Source of the DNA: Fervidobacterium sp. UBA5837
Lineage (GTDB): Bacteria; Thermotogota; Thermotogae; Thermotogales; Fervidobacteriaceae
Assembly: GCA_002432805.1 (NCBI GenBank)
Contig: DJGV01000016.1
Location: forward strand, 154,327-218,326
Direction of reading: 5' to 3'
DNA: 64,000 bases
Shown here: piece after piece, positions 1 to 9,033 of the stretch
Layout: each line of letters starts with the position of its first letter
How positions within the stretch are numbered: position 1 is the stretch's first letter
The notes under the pieces: model-generated
Database searches by the model: none
The model's input: the letters and a program-made list of their open reading frames with translations, nothing else
What the model was told of the DNA's origin: nothing
Made by a program: the position numbers and the translations under genes

Positions 1-40
1 TTTGCTATTTCTGAAGTGGGTATATTATCATTTTATATTT
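1..40 (+). repeat. Terminal fragment of a decayed IS (copy A)
   Basis: These 40 bases match 2670-2709 with two mismatches. At 2670-2709 the sequence lies just 3' of a decayed transposase frame, so this is probably the 3' end of a second copy of the same element, cut by the window edge or lost by deletion. Confidence 0.6.
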
Positions 41-679
41 TTATATTCAAGATAATTAAATTTTAGGTATTCTATTATATCGGAAATCTTAGAAAAAATA
101 ATAGTAATAAATTCCCTATCTGATACTAACTTATTTTGTTTAGATTTTAATTTTTGTTGAATATTTAACAATTTCTTTATCCGATATTGGAGATTTGTTA
201 TTATTAATCATATCTATCTTTTCTTGAACTACTTCTAAAGCTGTTACTTTATCATATTAAGGCTACAAGACACCTGTATTAAAATAAATTCATCATTTTT
301 CTCCAATCTCTATGGAGAACGACTATTATAAATAACTGCAAAATAGAAAACATGAACTCTAAACCTAGAGGCTTTCAAAATAGCTTTTGGATTCAGAAAA
401 AAAGATTTAGAAAATATTTATTTTTTTGCTATGGTTAAACTTACTTTAACTCCACCTTAATTACCCATATGATTCGTGAGAGAACCGGTTAAATATCCCG
501 TAATTCTGAAATGGACATTCTAAATCTCGAGGCATCAAAATTAATTATTACACTTTTTCCTACTCTTTGGCCACTATCTAAAATAAAATTACTTATAATT
601 TCTTTTCTACGTCTTAATTAGGCTTAAAAAGTTTCCTCATTTCATTGCTATGACCTTTTTAAGTTTACATAAGAACAAG
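41..679. other. Decayed AT-rich stretch without an intact gene
   Basis: No frame is open over a useful length. On the minus strand, short broken frames can be read around 490-620 (for example a piece reading GKSVIINFDASRF and a following ISELRDI) and around 180-250, which look like gene debris. 441-486 is a separate transposase-like fragment. I cannot assign the remaining debris. Confidence 0.5.
441..486 (-). mobile_element. Transposase fragment, inverted relative to 2229-2271
   Basis: Read on the minus strand this piece gives G-S-L-T-N, a gap, then G-N-stop-G-G-V-K. It aligns over about 42 bases with the plus-strand transposase remnant at 2229-2271, with a few mismatches and two small indels. 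The two fragments are inverted and lie on either side of the polymerase gene at 680-1765. The piece is too short to assign a family. Confidence 0.45.
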
Positions 680-1765
680 TTATTGTATTGAGCTCATGAG
701 TTTATATGGCACTATCTGTGCAAAACTGTCTGGAAACGTTAATATCATTTGGATAAATCCAGCTGCAATAAATGCTATATAGAATATATTCTTTGTTTTC
801 CTATCATTTATGGATTCTAAAGTATTTGGTATAAGTAATGAATTATAGAAAAGAAAATAGAATCCCGTTCTTTCGATCAATGGAATACTTAGGGCTAGAA
901 TATTTATTGAAAGAACAAAACAAGACGCTAGGAAAAATAACGAAAATGTGTCATTCATATTAGTGGTTTTAGTGTGCTTTGGAAAGTAAAATATGCTGAA
1001 AAGTGGAATCAAAGAACTTGCTAAAATTACGTTTAATTTGGTCTGCGTAGGTTCAAAAATCTCAATGTAGAAGGCATATTTTGTGTTTCGTATCAACGAT
1101 AAAATAAAATCAAAAAGTACTGAACTTCTAGATATTAGAAGAGGTACGCCTATGCTCAAAAAGAAAATAAATAGTGCTTGTTTACGATTTAGCTTAAACT
1201 TGTATATTAAAAGAAATATAAAAACGACGATTGAAGAACTATGAAAAGAAAAGGCTATTAATGTAAGCATGACAAACAAAATCCATTTATTTTTCAAAAG
1301 CAGAAATACTGCAATAATAGTTATACCAATCGCCATTGTTTGTCTCAACCCGCTCATTGACATTTGAAACAGCCCCATAGTAAAGTTTAAATAAAAACTT
1401 AAGAATACGTTTTTTGAATAAGCATAGTACATCATAGATATTGAAAACACAAAAAAAGTTGATAAAAATGCCAGAAACCATTGAAAATTTATACCTATGT
1501 TCTTAAAAAATAGGTTAAATAAAATATATCCGCGTTCATATCCAGAGCTCTTGTTATGCCAAAACAAATGTGAATTTTCGAATACAAAAAAATATGTTTT
1601 TATGTCGGTTCCTACTGAAATATCTCTCAACCCCATGATTAGAATCAATGAAGCAGAACTGATAAATATAAAAAGTAAATTTCTTCCCTGCTTTGTAAGG
1701 CGAATATTATTAGTAAGAAACCATATGATTCCCCAATACATGAGTGTGATAGTATATAATATCAT
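680..1765 (-). CDS. EpsG/Wzy-like polysaccharide polymerase
   Basis: A 361-residue integral membrane protein of about ten hydrophobic segments with little soluble sequence. The N-terminal part carries G-L-R-D-I-S-V-G-T-D followed by a tyrosine (about residues 45-58), typical of the EpsG branch of Wzy-type repeat-unit polymerases, which join lipid-linked oligosaccharides at the outer face of the inner membrane. A good SD (GGAG, eight bases before ATG) supports the start. It is the last gene of the polysaccharide operon and is separated from capG by 1 kb of IS debris, so it may have been acquired or moved separately. It is the only intact polymerase here, because the one at 11.9-12.6 kb is broken. 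Polymerase function is inferred from fold and context. Confidence 0.7.
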   Translation of the reverse strand: MILYTITLMYWGIIWFLTNNIRLTKQGRNLLFIFISSASLILIMGLRDISVGTDIKTYFFVFENSHLFWHNKSSGYERGYILFNLFFKNIGINFQWFLAFLSTFFVFSISMMYYAYSKNVFLSFYLNFTMGLFQMSMSGLRQTMAIGITIIAVFLLLKNKWILFVMLTLIAFSFHSSSIVVFIFLLIYKFKLNRKQALFIFFLSIGVPLLISRSSVLFDFILSLIRNTKYAFYIEIFEPTQTKLNVILASSLIPLFSIFYFPKHTKTTNMNDTFSLFFLASCFVLSINILALSIPLIERTGFYFLFYNSLLIPNTLESINDRKTKNIFYIAFIAAGFIQMILTFPDSFAQIVPYKLMSSIQ

Positions 1766-2224
1766 TCGTATTTCTCCTTTCTAGAAACGTTGTCCGCAAA
1801 AGCACTTTGGAAAACATCGTTTGGGTTCCTAGTTTAGTTGATCGTTTGTCGAAAAACAATGAAAATGGCGAACACTTAGACTGATTCTTTATACTTTTAA
1901 TGATTTTTATATGTATTCAAATCCATTTACCAATCAAAATGTAACTCTGCCTCCAAGTAATGTGATTCGATAAATACTTTCTAATTCGAATTACAATTTT
2001 ACCCCAATCCTTGAAGAAACAATCATTTTATCAAAAATATTGATAATATCTAATTTGAGAACAACATCATATTCTTTTTCTAGAAATAAATTTAATGTAA
2101 CCTATTTATTAATATCTGTTTAATTTGTTTGTAGTTCATATTTTTTCCGAATTTCTATTCCATCTTCTACATATTTAGCTGAAATTCTATTTCAAAAAAA
2201 TTTTTATCTAAGGAACTGAAATTT
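1766..2224. other. Gene debris between epsG-like gene and transposase remnant
   Basis: No intact frame. On the minus strand, broken pieces can be read at about 1930-2190, including KYVEDGIEIRKKYELQTN and a piece with KEYDVVLKLDI and IFDKMIVSSRIGVK. They are separated by stops. They look like one decayed gene of unknown identity. Confidence 0.4.
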
Positions 2225-2709
2225 TTGGTTCTCTCACGAATAGTGTGGTAATCAAGCTGGAGTTAAACCTGTTTTTAATTCTAAACCTGTTTACGATAAA
2301 CACGGTAACCAGAAAAACTCTATCTCTTATCTTGGTTACAAGGTTCATACTCTTTATTTTTTAAATGTTCCTGTGTTTAGCGTTGGTTCTCCAGAAAATA
2401 AATACGTTTGTGATGACCCTTCTACTTGTTCTTTGAATAAGCACAATTGTTATACCTATAGAAACTTTTCTAAAGATGACTTCCGTAGTTTTCTCAACAG
2501 AGATTCTTTTTCTTTCAAAAAGGTTTAAAAAAAGCGTACCCTTATTGAGTCTATCTTTTCTAAGTTGGCTGATATGACTAATTCTACTTCTTTGAGATGT
2601 AAAAATGCGGTTGAAGTTGAATGTAACCTTTCTAGCCTTTATCTTATTGCTTCAGCTTAACTACTATTTTTCGCTATTTCTGAAGTGGATATATTATCAT
2701 TTTATATTT
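2225..2709 (+). mobile_element. Decayed DDE-type transposase with 3' element end
   Basis: From about 2259 the plus strand reads a transposase-like frame: GVKPVFNSKPVYDKHGNQ, then ISYLGYKVHTL, and after an in-frame TAA at 2526-2528 it continues with LIESIFSKLADMTN to a TAA at 2658-2660. The tail resembles the region around the catalytic glutamate of DDE transposases. The N-terminal half is missing or scrambled. The 40 bases after the stop recur at 1-40, as expected for an element end. I could not assign an IS family. This copy is inactive. Confidence 0.65.
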
Positions 2710-2761
2710 ATCATTACTTTCCTTCCTAGATTTTTGTATTATAATAAAGAGAGTTTTCATA

Positions 2762-3889
2762 TTAACATTTCCCCCACACAACTCTATTGACATAATCAGT
2801 ATAAGATACAATTATTCTTAATATTTTGTCAGACACATTTGGAACTATGTAATCATTAACAGGTCTTATTGTTTCTTTATTTTGTGCTTCTAATATCTTT
2901 AATCCTTGAAGTATCCTTTTTTTATTTAACCCTACCATCATCACTGTTGCTTCTTCCATCGCTTCTGGCCTTTCATGAGCTTCTCTAATATTTAAAGCTT
3001 TTAATTTTAATATAGAAGTTTCTTCGCTTATTGTTCCACTATCACTTAAAACAGCCTTTGCTTTCATTTGCAACTTGATATAATCGATGAAGCCAAAAGG
3101 TTTTTCTGTTCTAATTAGTGGATGAAGTTTTATATCTTTTAATTCTATCATTTTTCTTGTTCTAGGATGTGTACTAAAAATTATCGGTAGTTGATATATT
3201 TCTGCTATTGCGTTTAAACTATCTATTAAATTGTTAAAATTATTTTCAGAATTTATGTTCTCTTCTCTGTGTGCTGAGACTACAAAATATTGGTTTTCTT
3301 TTAAGTTTAATTTACTTAAAATTTCTGATTTTTCTATCTCTTCCTTCTTATTTTGTAACACTTCGTACATTGGACTTCCTGTTTTTATTACCCTATCTGA
3401 TGGGAATCCTTCTCTGATAAGATGTTCCCGAGCTAAATCACTATATACAAGGTTTATATCAGATATTTGATCGACTATCCTTCTATTTAATTCTTCAGGA
3501 ACCCTTTGGTCAAAGCATCTATTTCCCGCTTCCATATGAAAAACAGGGATATGTCTTCTTTTTGCTGCATAGGCGGATAAACAGCTGTTGGTGTCTCCCA
3601 AAACCAGAAATGCATCTGGCTTTATTTCTTCTAAGATAGGATCTATTTTCATAAGTATATTGCCGATAGTTTCAACGGCATTTCCAGTTGCTGCATTTAA
3701 AAAATAGTCTGGTTTTTTTAATTCTAAATCTCTAAAAAAAATCTCGTTCAATTCATAGTCGTAATTCTGCCCTGTATGAACTAAATAATGTTCTATTGCT
3801 TCTGATTCATTTAGTTTTCTAATCACTTGAGAAAGTCTTATTATTTCAGGCCTTGTTCCTACAACGGTCATAACCTTAAGTTTGTTCAC
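2762..3889 (-). CDS. capG: UDP-L-FucNAc-forming C2 epimerase (CapG/WbjD type)
   Basis: A non-hydrolysing UDP-HexNAc 2-epimerase fold: VVGTRPEI near the N terminus, GDTNSCLSAYAA, HMEAGNRCFDQRVPEE, and SDSGTISEE in the C-terminal half. In the CapE-CapF-CapG pathway this enzyme epimerises UDP-2-acetamido-2,6-dideoxy-L-talose to UDP-L-FucNAc. The FD(Q)RVPEE variant and the position right after capF favour this role over the WecB type found at 10286. I chose GTG at 3889 because a GGAGG lies six bases upstream, across the capF stop. An ATG 51 bases earlier would add an unconserved tail inside capF. Length is 375 residues, usual for the family. Confidence 0.85.
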   Translation of the reverse strand: MNKLKVMTVVGTRPEIIRLSQVIRKLNESEAIEHYLVHTGQNYDYELNEIFFRDLELKKPDYFLNAATGNAVETIGNILMKIDPILEEIKPDAFLVLGDTNSCLSAYAAKRRHIPVFHMEAGNRCFDQRVPEELNRRIVDQISDINLVYSDLAREHLIREGFPSDRVIKTGSPMYEVLQNKKEEIEKSEILSKLNLKENQYFVVSAHREENINSENNFNNLIDSLNAIAEIYQLPIIFSTHPRTRKMIELKDIKLHPLIRTEKPFGFIDYIKLQMKAKAVLSDSGTISEETSILKLKALNIREAHERPEAMEEATVMMVGLNKKRILQGLKILEAQNKETIRPVNDYIVPNVSDKILRIIVSYTDYVNRVVWGKC

Positions 3890-3890
3890 T

Positions 3891-4997
3891 TTAAACCTCC
3901 AAATAATAAGTATCAGGATTTTCTGGATCAAAAGGTTCATTTGCCCACATAACAGTAACCATATCTGTTTTTCCTACATTTTCTATATTGTGAGTGTATC
4001 CTGGAGGAATATCTACTACTTTCAACTTGTCTCCACTTACTTTGTATTCTATAATTTCTTGAGAATCTATTTTTCTAAATCTAATAACTCCTTCTCCATA
4101 TGCTACCAAAAACTTTTCATTTTTTGTATGATGCCAATGGTTTCCCTTTGTAATTCCAGGCTTTATAATGTTTATTGACACTTGACCTCTATCTAAAGTC
4201 TTGATAAACTCTGTAAAAGAACCTCTGTTATCAACATTCATTTTTAATTCATAGCTCAATTTATCTTCTGGTAAGTAACTTAAATAAGTACTGTACAATT
4301 TTTTAATAAAGGAATTTGACATATTAGGAATATCTAAATTTTTTCTTGTTTCTTTGAAGCTTTTTATTATTTGTGCTAGTTCTCCAACTGTCGTATTATA
4401 CGCTACAGGTACATAACAGTAATCGCCTTTTTTTGTTGGTTTGTTCGTTAGCGCTCTTTTAAATTCATCTAAGACATCGTCTATATAACACAGGGTTAGT
4501 TCTGATTCTGGATTGTTTATTTTTATTTCTAAATCCCTTGCTATATTGTAACAGAAAGTAGCTACAACACTATTATAGTTTGGCTTACTCCATTTCCCAA
4601 AAAGATTAGGTAATCTATATACATAAACCTCAACGTTATTTTCTTTTGAATATTGGAATAATAAATCTTCTCCCGCCTTTTTACTTTTTCCATATGGATT
4701 GCCTAATTCAGCTTGTATTGATGAAGTTAAGAGTATCGGGCTTTTATTGTTGTGTGCTTTTAGTTTTTCTAACAATTCAAGCGTAAAGCCATAATTTCCT
4801 TTCATAAATTCATTGGGATCTTCTGGTCTATTCACTCCAGCTAAATGAAATACAAAATTGCAATTTTTTGTATATTCATCCAATGTTTCTTTTGGAGAGT
4901 CTACATCAAATTCATAGATATTATACCCACAATTTTTTAATTCTGCGATTAAATTTCTCCCGACAAATCCTTTTGATCCCGTTACTAATATATTCAT
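3891..4997 (-). CDS. capF: Bifunctional UDP-sugar C4 reductase/C3 epimerase (CapF/WbjC)
   Basis: A 368-residue two-domain protein. The N-terminal SDR domain begins VTGSKGFVGRNL (NADP-binding glycine motif). The C-terminal cupin domain (about residues 245-368) has GNHWHHTKNEKFLV with the metal-binding histidines. CapF works after CapE: the cupin part epimerises C3 and the SDR part reduces C4, giving UDP-2-acetamido-2,6-dideoxy-L-talose. It lies between capE and capG, with a 20-base gap to capE. All landmarks of an active enzyme are present. Confidence 0.9.
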   Translation of the reverse strand: MNILVTGSKGFVGRNLIAELKNCGYNIYEFDVDSPKETLDEYTKNCNFVFHLAGVNRPEDPNEFMKGNYGFTLELLEKLKAHNNKSPILLTSSIQAELGNPYGKSKKAGEDLLFQYSKENNVEVYVYRLPNLFGKWSKPNYNSVVATFCYNIARDLEIKINNPESELTLCYIDDVLDEFKRALTNKPTKKGDYCYVPVAYNTTVGELAQIIKSFKETRKNLDIPNMSNSFIKKLYSTYLSYLPEDKLSYELKMNVDNRGSFTEFIKTLDRGQVSINIIKPGITKGNHWHHTKNEKFLVAYGEGVIRFRKIDSQEIIEYKVSGDKLKVVDIPPGYTHNIENVGKTDMVTVMWANEPFDPENPDTYYLEV

Positions 4998-5017
4998 AAC
5001 ATCAACCTTTCTTTGTT

Positions 5018-6070
5018 TTAAAATCCTTCACTTGCAACAGGTGCTGTTCCGCCATTTTTGAAATCTTCAAGTTCTATCTGTATATAATCAAGTGAGAGCA
5101 GTTTTTCTTTTGTTTGTTCTAAGTTCAAAATAGTTGTGTTATCTGATCTGTAATCTTCATATTTTGATAAATCTAATGTTCCTTGGTTAAAGTATTTTTC
5201 GTAATTTAAGTCTCTTGAGTCGGGAGGTATTCTGTAAAAATCTCCTAAATCTTGGGCAACAAGGTGTTCTTCTTTTGTTAGAAGAGTTTCATGCATTTTT
5301 TCTCCATGTCTTGTTCCTATTATTTTTATTTCATTATCAACTTCAAAGATCTCTTTTAAAGCTTGAGCTAGTATGCCTATTGTAGTTGCAGGAGATTTTC
5401 TTACAAATCTATCTCCTTGATTTCCATTTTCAAATGCATATAATACAAGATCAACTGCTTCTTCTATACTCATTAAGAATCTTGTCATATCTGGGTTGGT
5501 TACGGTAAGAGGCTTTCCGCTTTTTATTTGTGAAACAAAAAGTGGAATAACAGAACCTCTTGATGCCATGACGTTGCCATATCGAGTACCACAAATGAGA
5601 GTTTTATCTGGATCTACCGTTCTAGATTTAGCAACAAAAACCTTTTCCATAAGGGCTTTTGACATCCCCATAGCGTTTATTGGATATACTGCTTTATCAG
5701 TAGATAAACAAACAACCTTTTTTACTCCATACTCTATCGCAGCTGTCAAAACATTTTCTGTGCCTAATATGTTTGTTTTAACAGCTTCCAAAGGGAAAAA
5801 TTCGCAAGACGGGACTTGTTTTAAAGCTGCTGCCTGAAACACATAGTCTACCCCATTCATTGCATTTCTAACACTTTGTATATCTCGAACGTCTCCGATA
5901 AAAAATTTTAGCTTGTCATTTTTATAATACCTTCTCATGTCATCTTGTTTTTTTTCATCACGGGAGAATATTCGAATTTCTTTTATATCTGTATTTAGAA
6001 ATCTTCTAACTACCGCATTACCAAAAGTACCGGTTCCGCCTGTAACTAACAAGATTTTGTCTTTGAACAT
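5018..6070 (-). CDS. capE: UDP-GlcNAc 4,6-dehydratase/5-epimerase (CapE/WbjB)
   Basis: A 350-residue extended SDR of the FlaA1/CapE group. TGGTGTFG at residues 10-17 binds NADP. The active-site segment reads STDKAVYPINAMGMSKALM followed by E-K, so methionine stands where classical SDRs have tyrosine, as is typical of this dehydratase group. It inverts C5 while dehydrating UDP-GlcNAc, the first step to UDP-L-FucNAc. It starts two bases after the stop of the preceding glycosyltransferase, with GGAG upstream, so the two are co-translated. Confidence 0.9.
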   Translation of the reverse strand: MFKDKILLVTGGTGTFGNAVVRRFLNTDIKEIRIFSRDEKKQDDMRRYYKNDKLKFFIGDVRDIQSVRNAMNGVDYVFQAAALKQVPSCEFFPLEAVKTNILGTENVLTAAIEYGVKKVVCLSTDKAVYPINAMGMSKALMEKVFVAKSRTVDPDKTLICGTRYGNVMASRGSVIPLFVSQIKSGKPLTVTNPDMTRFLMSIEEAVDLVLYAFENGNQGDRFVRKSPATTIGILAQALKEIFEVDNEIKIIGTRHGEKMHETLLTKEEHLVAQDLGDFYRIPPDSRDLNYEKYFNQGTLDLSKYEDYRSDNTTILNLEQTKEKLLSLDYIQIELEDFKNGGTAPVASEGF

Positions 6071-6072
6071 GG

Positions 6073-7299
6073 TTAATCTTCACTCCTTTCATTTCGTATC
6101 ATATTCATTATTTTTTGAGCAGAAACATATGGATTTTTGTTTTGTAAGACAAAGTTTCTACATTTTTCTCCTATTTTCTGCCTTTCTTCAGGACTTAGTT
6201 TACTTACTTCAATTATTTTGTTTCGTAAAGCCTCTATCGAATTATCCTCAGGATAAAAAAAGTATTCATCGTACTCATCAGGTATACCATCTAATTTATA
6301 AGCTATTACTGGATTACCTGAAAGAAGATACTCCATATTTTTTGAAGGAAATGAATACTTTGTGTATTCTCCAATATTTTGTCTTGGATTCACTAAAACT
6401 AACGCTTTTCTCTGAATTTCAAGAACTTCTTGATTTTTTAGTTGGCCTAAAAAATGTATCCTCTTATCAATTTCCGCGTATTCTTTTATTTTATTTTCAG
6501 TTTCGCCTTTTCCACATATAACTAAATTCAAATTTTGATCTTCAATTTGATGAAATGCTTCTAATAGGTTTAAAATACCATCTGCAGCAACTAAACTTCC
6601 TGTATATACAACATCTTTTTTTTGAGAATAATCGTTACTTTTATCGCCTTTAATTACGATTTCTTCTGGATTGATCATCCCTTCTATCACAACAAAAGGT
6701 TTATCTTTTATATTCAGATAGTTGCTCATTTGCTCAGTACATAAAACAAAAGAATCAATAAAGGCAAGATTTCTTTCAAAAAGCAGAATATCTATTTTTT
6801 TAAATATTTTATAAAGCATGCTTTTCCTTTGAATTCTGTTCATAAATTGAGGTAAATCGGGTAATATCAAACAAATATGAATTCGAGGATAATATTTTTT
6901 TATCCGTTTTGCAGTGAGCAAATTAGGGGTATGTGCTGAATATAGAAACACAACATCCTGAATATCAAACGAAAACTGTTTTACTTCTTTAATTAAAGCT
7001 TTTTTCCTTGATATATTTTTGTAACCCCAAAGATTGCAAAAAGGAACATAAATTAATTTATAGTCTCCAGTTTCTTCCGAGGAGTATTTTTTAAAGTAAA
7101 ACTTCTTATAACCTTTTGGATAATGCCCAACAAAAGGAGCAGAAATAATTGTAATTTTGCTATTAGTGGTGGTAAATATTCCTTTAATTAAGTTCCATTG
7201 TAATTTATTGGCTGCATAATCAATAGGTTTCTTAGAATTTAAAAAAATTTCTCCTTCTATTTTTTTCGAAAAACAACCTCCTATAAATAATAATTTCAT
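6073..7299 (-). CDS. GT4-type glycosyltransferase
   Basis: A 408-residue GT-B glycosyltransferase. The C-terminal half has VVYTGSLVAADGILNLLEAF, LVICGKGETENKIKEYA, IHFLGQL and FPSKNMEYLLSGNPVIAY, the usual nucleotide-sugar site of family GT4. The N-terminal half is a weakly conserved acceptor domain. It belongs to the polysaccharide operon just upstream of capE, so FucNAc is a reasonable donor guess, but the sequence does not show the sugar. A strong GGAGG precedes the ATG. The roughly 490 bases before it are gene-free. Confidence 0.8.
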   Translation of the reverse strand: MKLLFIGGCFSKKIEGEIFLNSKKPIDYAANKLQWNLIKGIFTTTNSKITIISAPFVGHYPKGYKKFYFKKYSSEETGDYKLIYVPFCNLWGYKNISRKKALIKEVKQFSFDIQDVVFLYSAHTPNLLTAKRIKKYYPRIHICLILPDLPQFMNRIQRKSMLYKIFKKIDILLFERNLAFIDSFVLCTEQMSNYLNIKDKPFVVIEGMINPEEIVIKGDKSNDYSQKKDVVYTGSLVAADGILNLLEAFHQIEDQNLNLVICGKGETENKIKEYAEIDKRIHFLGQLKNQEVLEIQRKALVLVNPRQNIGEYTKYSFPSKNMEYLLSGNPVIAYKLDGIPDEYDEYFFYPEDNSIEALRNKIIEVSKLSPEERQKIGEKCRNFVLQNKNPYVSAQKIMNMIRNERSED

Positions 7300-7788
7300 G
7301 TAATTTTATTCTCCTCCCTTGCAAAGGAAATTAGCAATAATATAGAATTTTTATGCTTATTTAATGAATTTTCAATTTATTAAAAATTATTATGTTCCTC
7401 TTAGAGTATAAAGAAAATTAAAAGAGACATTATACAGCATTTAAATTGGAAAAATCATGAAAAGAAGACTCAATTATATTATTTCTAATGATTTTAGTAT
7501 TACTCCTTTTTATTCAAGAATCAATAATATAAGTAGTCTAATTAATATAACGATTCTAACGTCTTTTCAGAATTCAAAGAGAATTTTTTACATTTTTTAA
7601 ATTATCTTTTAGAAAAAAACAATCTCTATGCTATCTCCTTCATTAAATTAAACCGTTATAATATTAGGAGGAACGCTCATTGAAATTATTTTTGATAGTA
7701 TTAAAAATGTTTTCTAACCTTACAACTTTAATTTCCATCCTCATGGGCTAAGGCTTTTGGTTTCTTAAATTATAATATAACAATTGCG
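7300..7788. other. AT-rich intergenic stretch, possible internal promoter
   Basis: I see no intact gene. On the minus strand a TATAAT (complement at 7432-7437) preceded by TG could be an internal promoter for the downstream glycosyltransferase, but there is no convincing -35. Around 7660-7760 a short broken minus-strand frame (RMEIKVVRLENIFNTIKNN) can be read and may be debris. Confidence 0.35.
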
Positions 7789-9033
7789 TTAACATAAATT
7801 TGAATGAGCTTTAATTTGGTTGACTAAGTTCGCTTTTTCATATCCAATAATTTCTTTTATTCTCTTTGAATATGATTGCCTGTTTTTTACAATATCTTCA
7901 ATATAATCTTGAATATGCCATTCTCCTTCCAAATTAAGTATAAAGGGTAACTCAAATTTTTTCATAGTGCCAGGATTTTTCTTTCCCCAGCCACTATCAA
8001 AAATACCTATTTCGGGGGTTCCTACTGAGGTAGCTGAAATAATACTGTACAATCTCATTCCAATTAATAAATCAACTTCTGAGTAAATTTTTCTTAACTC
8101 TAATGGGTCCTTCGCTAAAATAAAAGAAACGTTTCTATTATTTTCATATTTTTCATATACTTGTTTTGTAAAATTGATATCTTTTTCAGTTTGGCACACT
8201 AAAACAACTCTTTCTCCTAAAGATAATATATAATTAATTGTATCTAAAATATTATTTAATATATTTTTCTTTTTCTTTTGCGTAAATTCTTTTGCATCTC
8301 TGATTTCAAAAACTCTAAAAGTAAAAGCTACATGATTTTTGAAAGATTGTAAGTGCTGATTACCTTGAAAAGAAAAAAACTTTTCATCTATAAAATAAGC
8401 TAAATCTATACTATTCTTTATTCTATTTATAAAAATCTTATCCTTCTCAAAATAATCTTTATAATCTTTTAAATATATACAATTATCTTCTTCTCGAGTA
8501 AAAAAAGCTTACTTTTGGAGAAATATTTTTTAAAAACATAGGATCCTATTTTATTAATTTTAGTTGTAGAACTAGGAAAAATGATAAAATCCTTTTCATA
8601 TTTAAGAGATAATTTAATAGGATACGATAATGCAATTAATCTTTAAAAATCATTTATATTTTCGCTTCTTATCAAGTTTCCTCCATTTAGAATAAACAAA
8701 TCCGTTTCTTCAAAGATATTTTTAATATATTTTTCATCTCTAAAGTATCTAAAAAAGCTTATCACGTAATTTTTAAAATGTTTCATTTTTGAGACTTCTC
8801 TATCTAAAACAAAAGGTGAAGGGTAAAATTGCCAATTTCTATTTTTTGAAATCTTCTCCAAATATTCCTCTGTTTTATAAAACTAAGATGATTTACCATC
8901 ATATCTACTAATCATGTTTAGATTGCAATTCCCCTCCAATTCATTTACCAAACTAATTGCTCTTAAGTTAATTGCCATATCTCCTGCATTTTTATTACTA
9001 TAGACATAGGCCAATGTAATTGTATTTTTTATC
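7789..9033 (-). pseudogene. Polysaccharide pyruvyltransferase-like gene, broken
   Basis: Pieces read in order on the minus strand: TLAYVYSNKNAGDMAINLRA at the N terminus, a stop near 8884-8886, LFILNGGNLIRSENINDF, a second stop near 8642, a piece with FIIFPSSTTKINKIGSYVF, a one-base loss in a T run near 8508, FFTREEDNCIYLKDY, and finally DLLIGMRLYSIISATSVG and FDSGWGKKNP. The GD near the start, the TRE segment and the IGMRLYSI segment are family marks of polysaccharide pyruvyltransferases (CsaB/WcaK type), which add ketal pyruvate to glycans or act on related acceptors. At least two nonsense changes and one frameshift make it inactive. It follows wecC directly. Confidence 0.75.

Noticed and set aside
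294..310. 17-bp identity with 12580-12596
   Set aside because: It covers an SD-plus-ATG type stretch (GGAGAAAAATG) and could be chance or debris of the same polymerase start; too short to build on.
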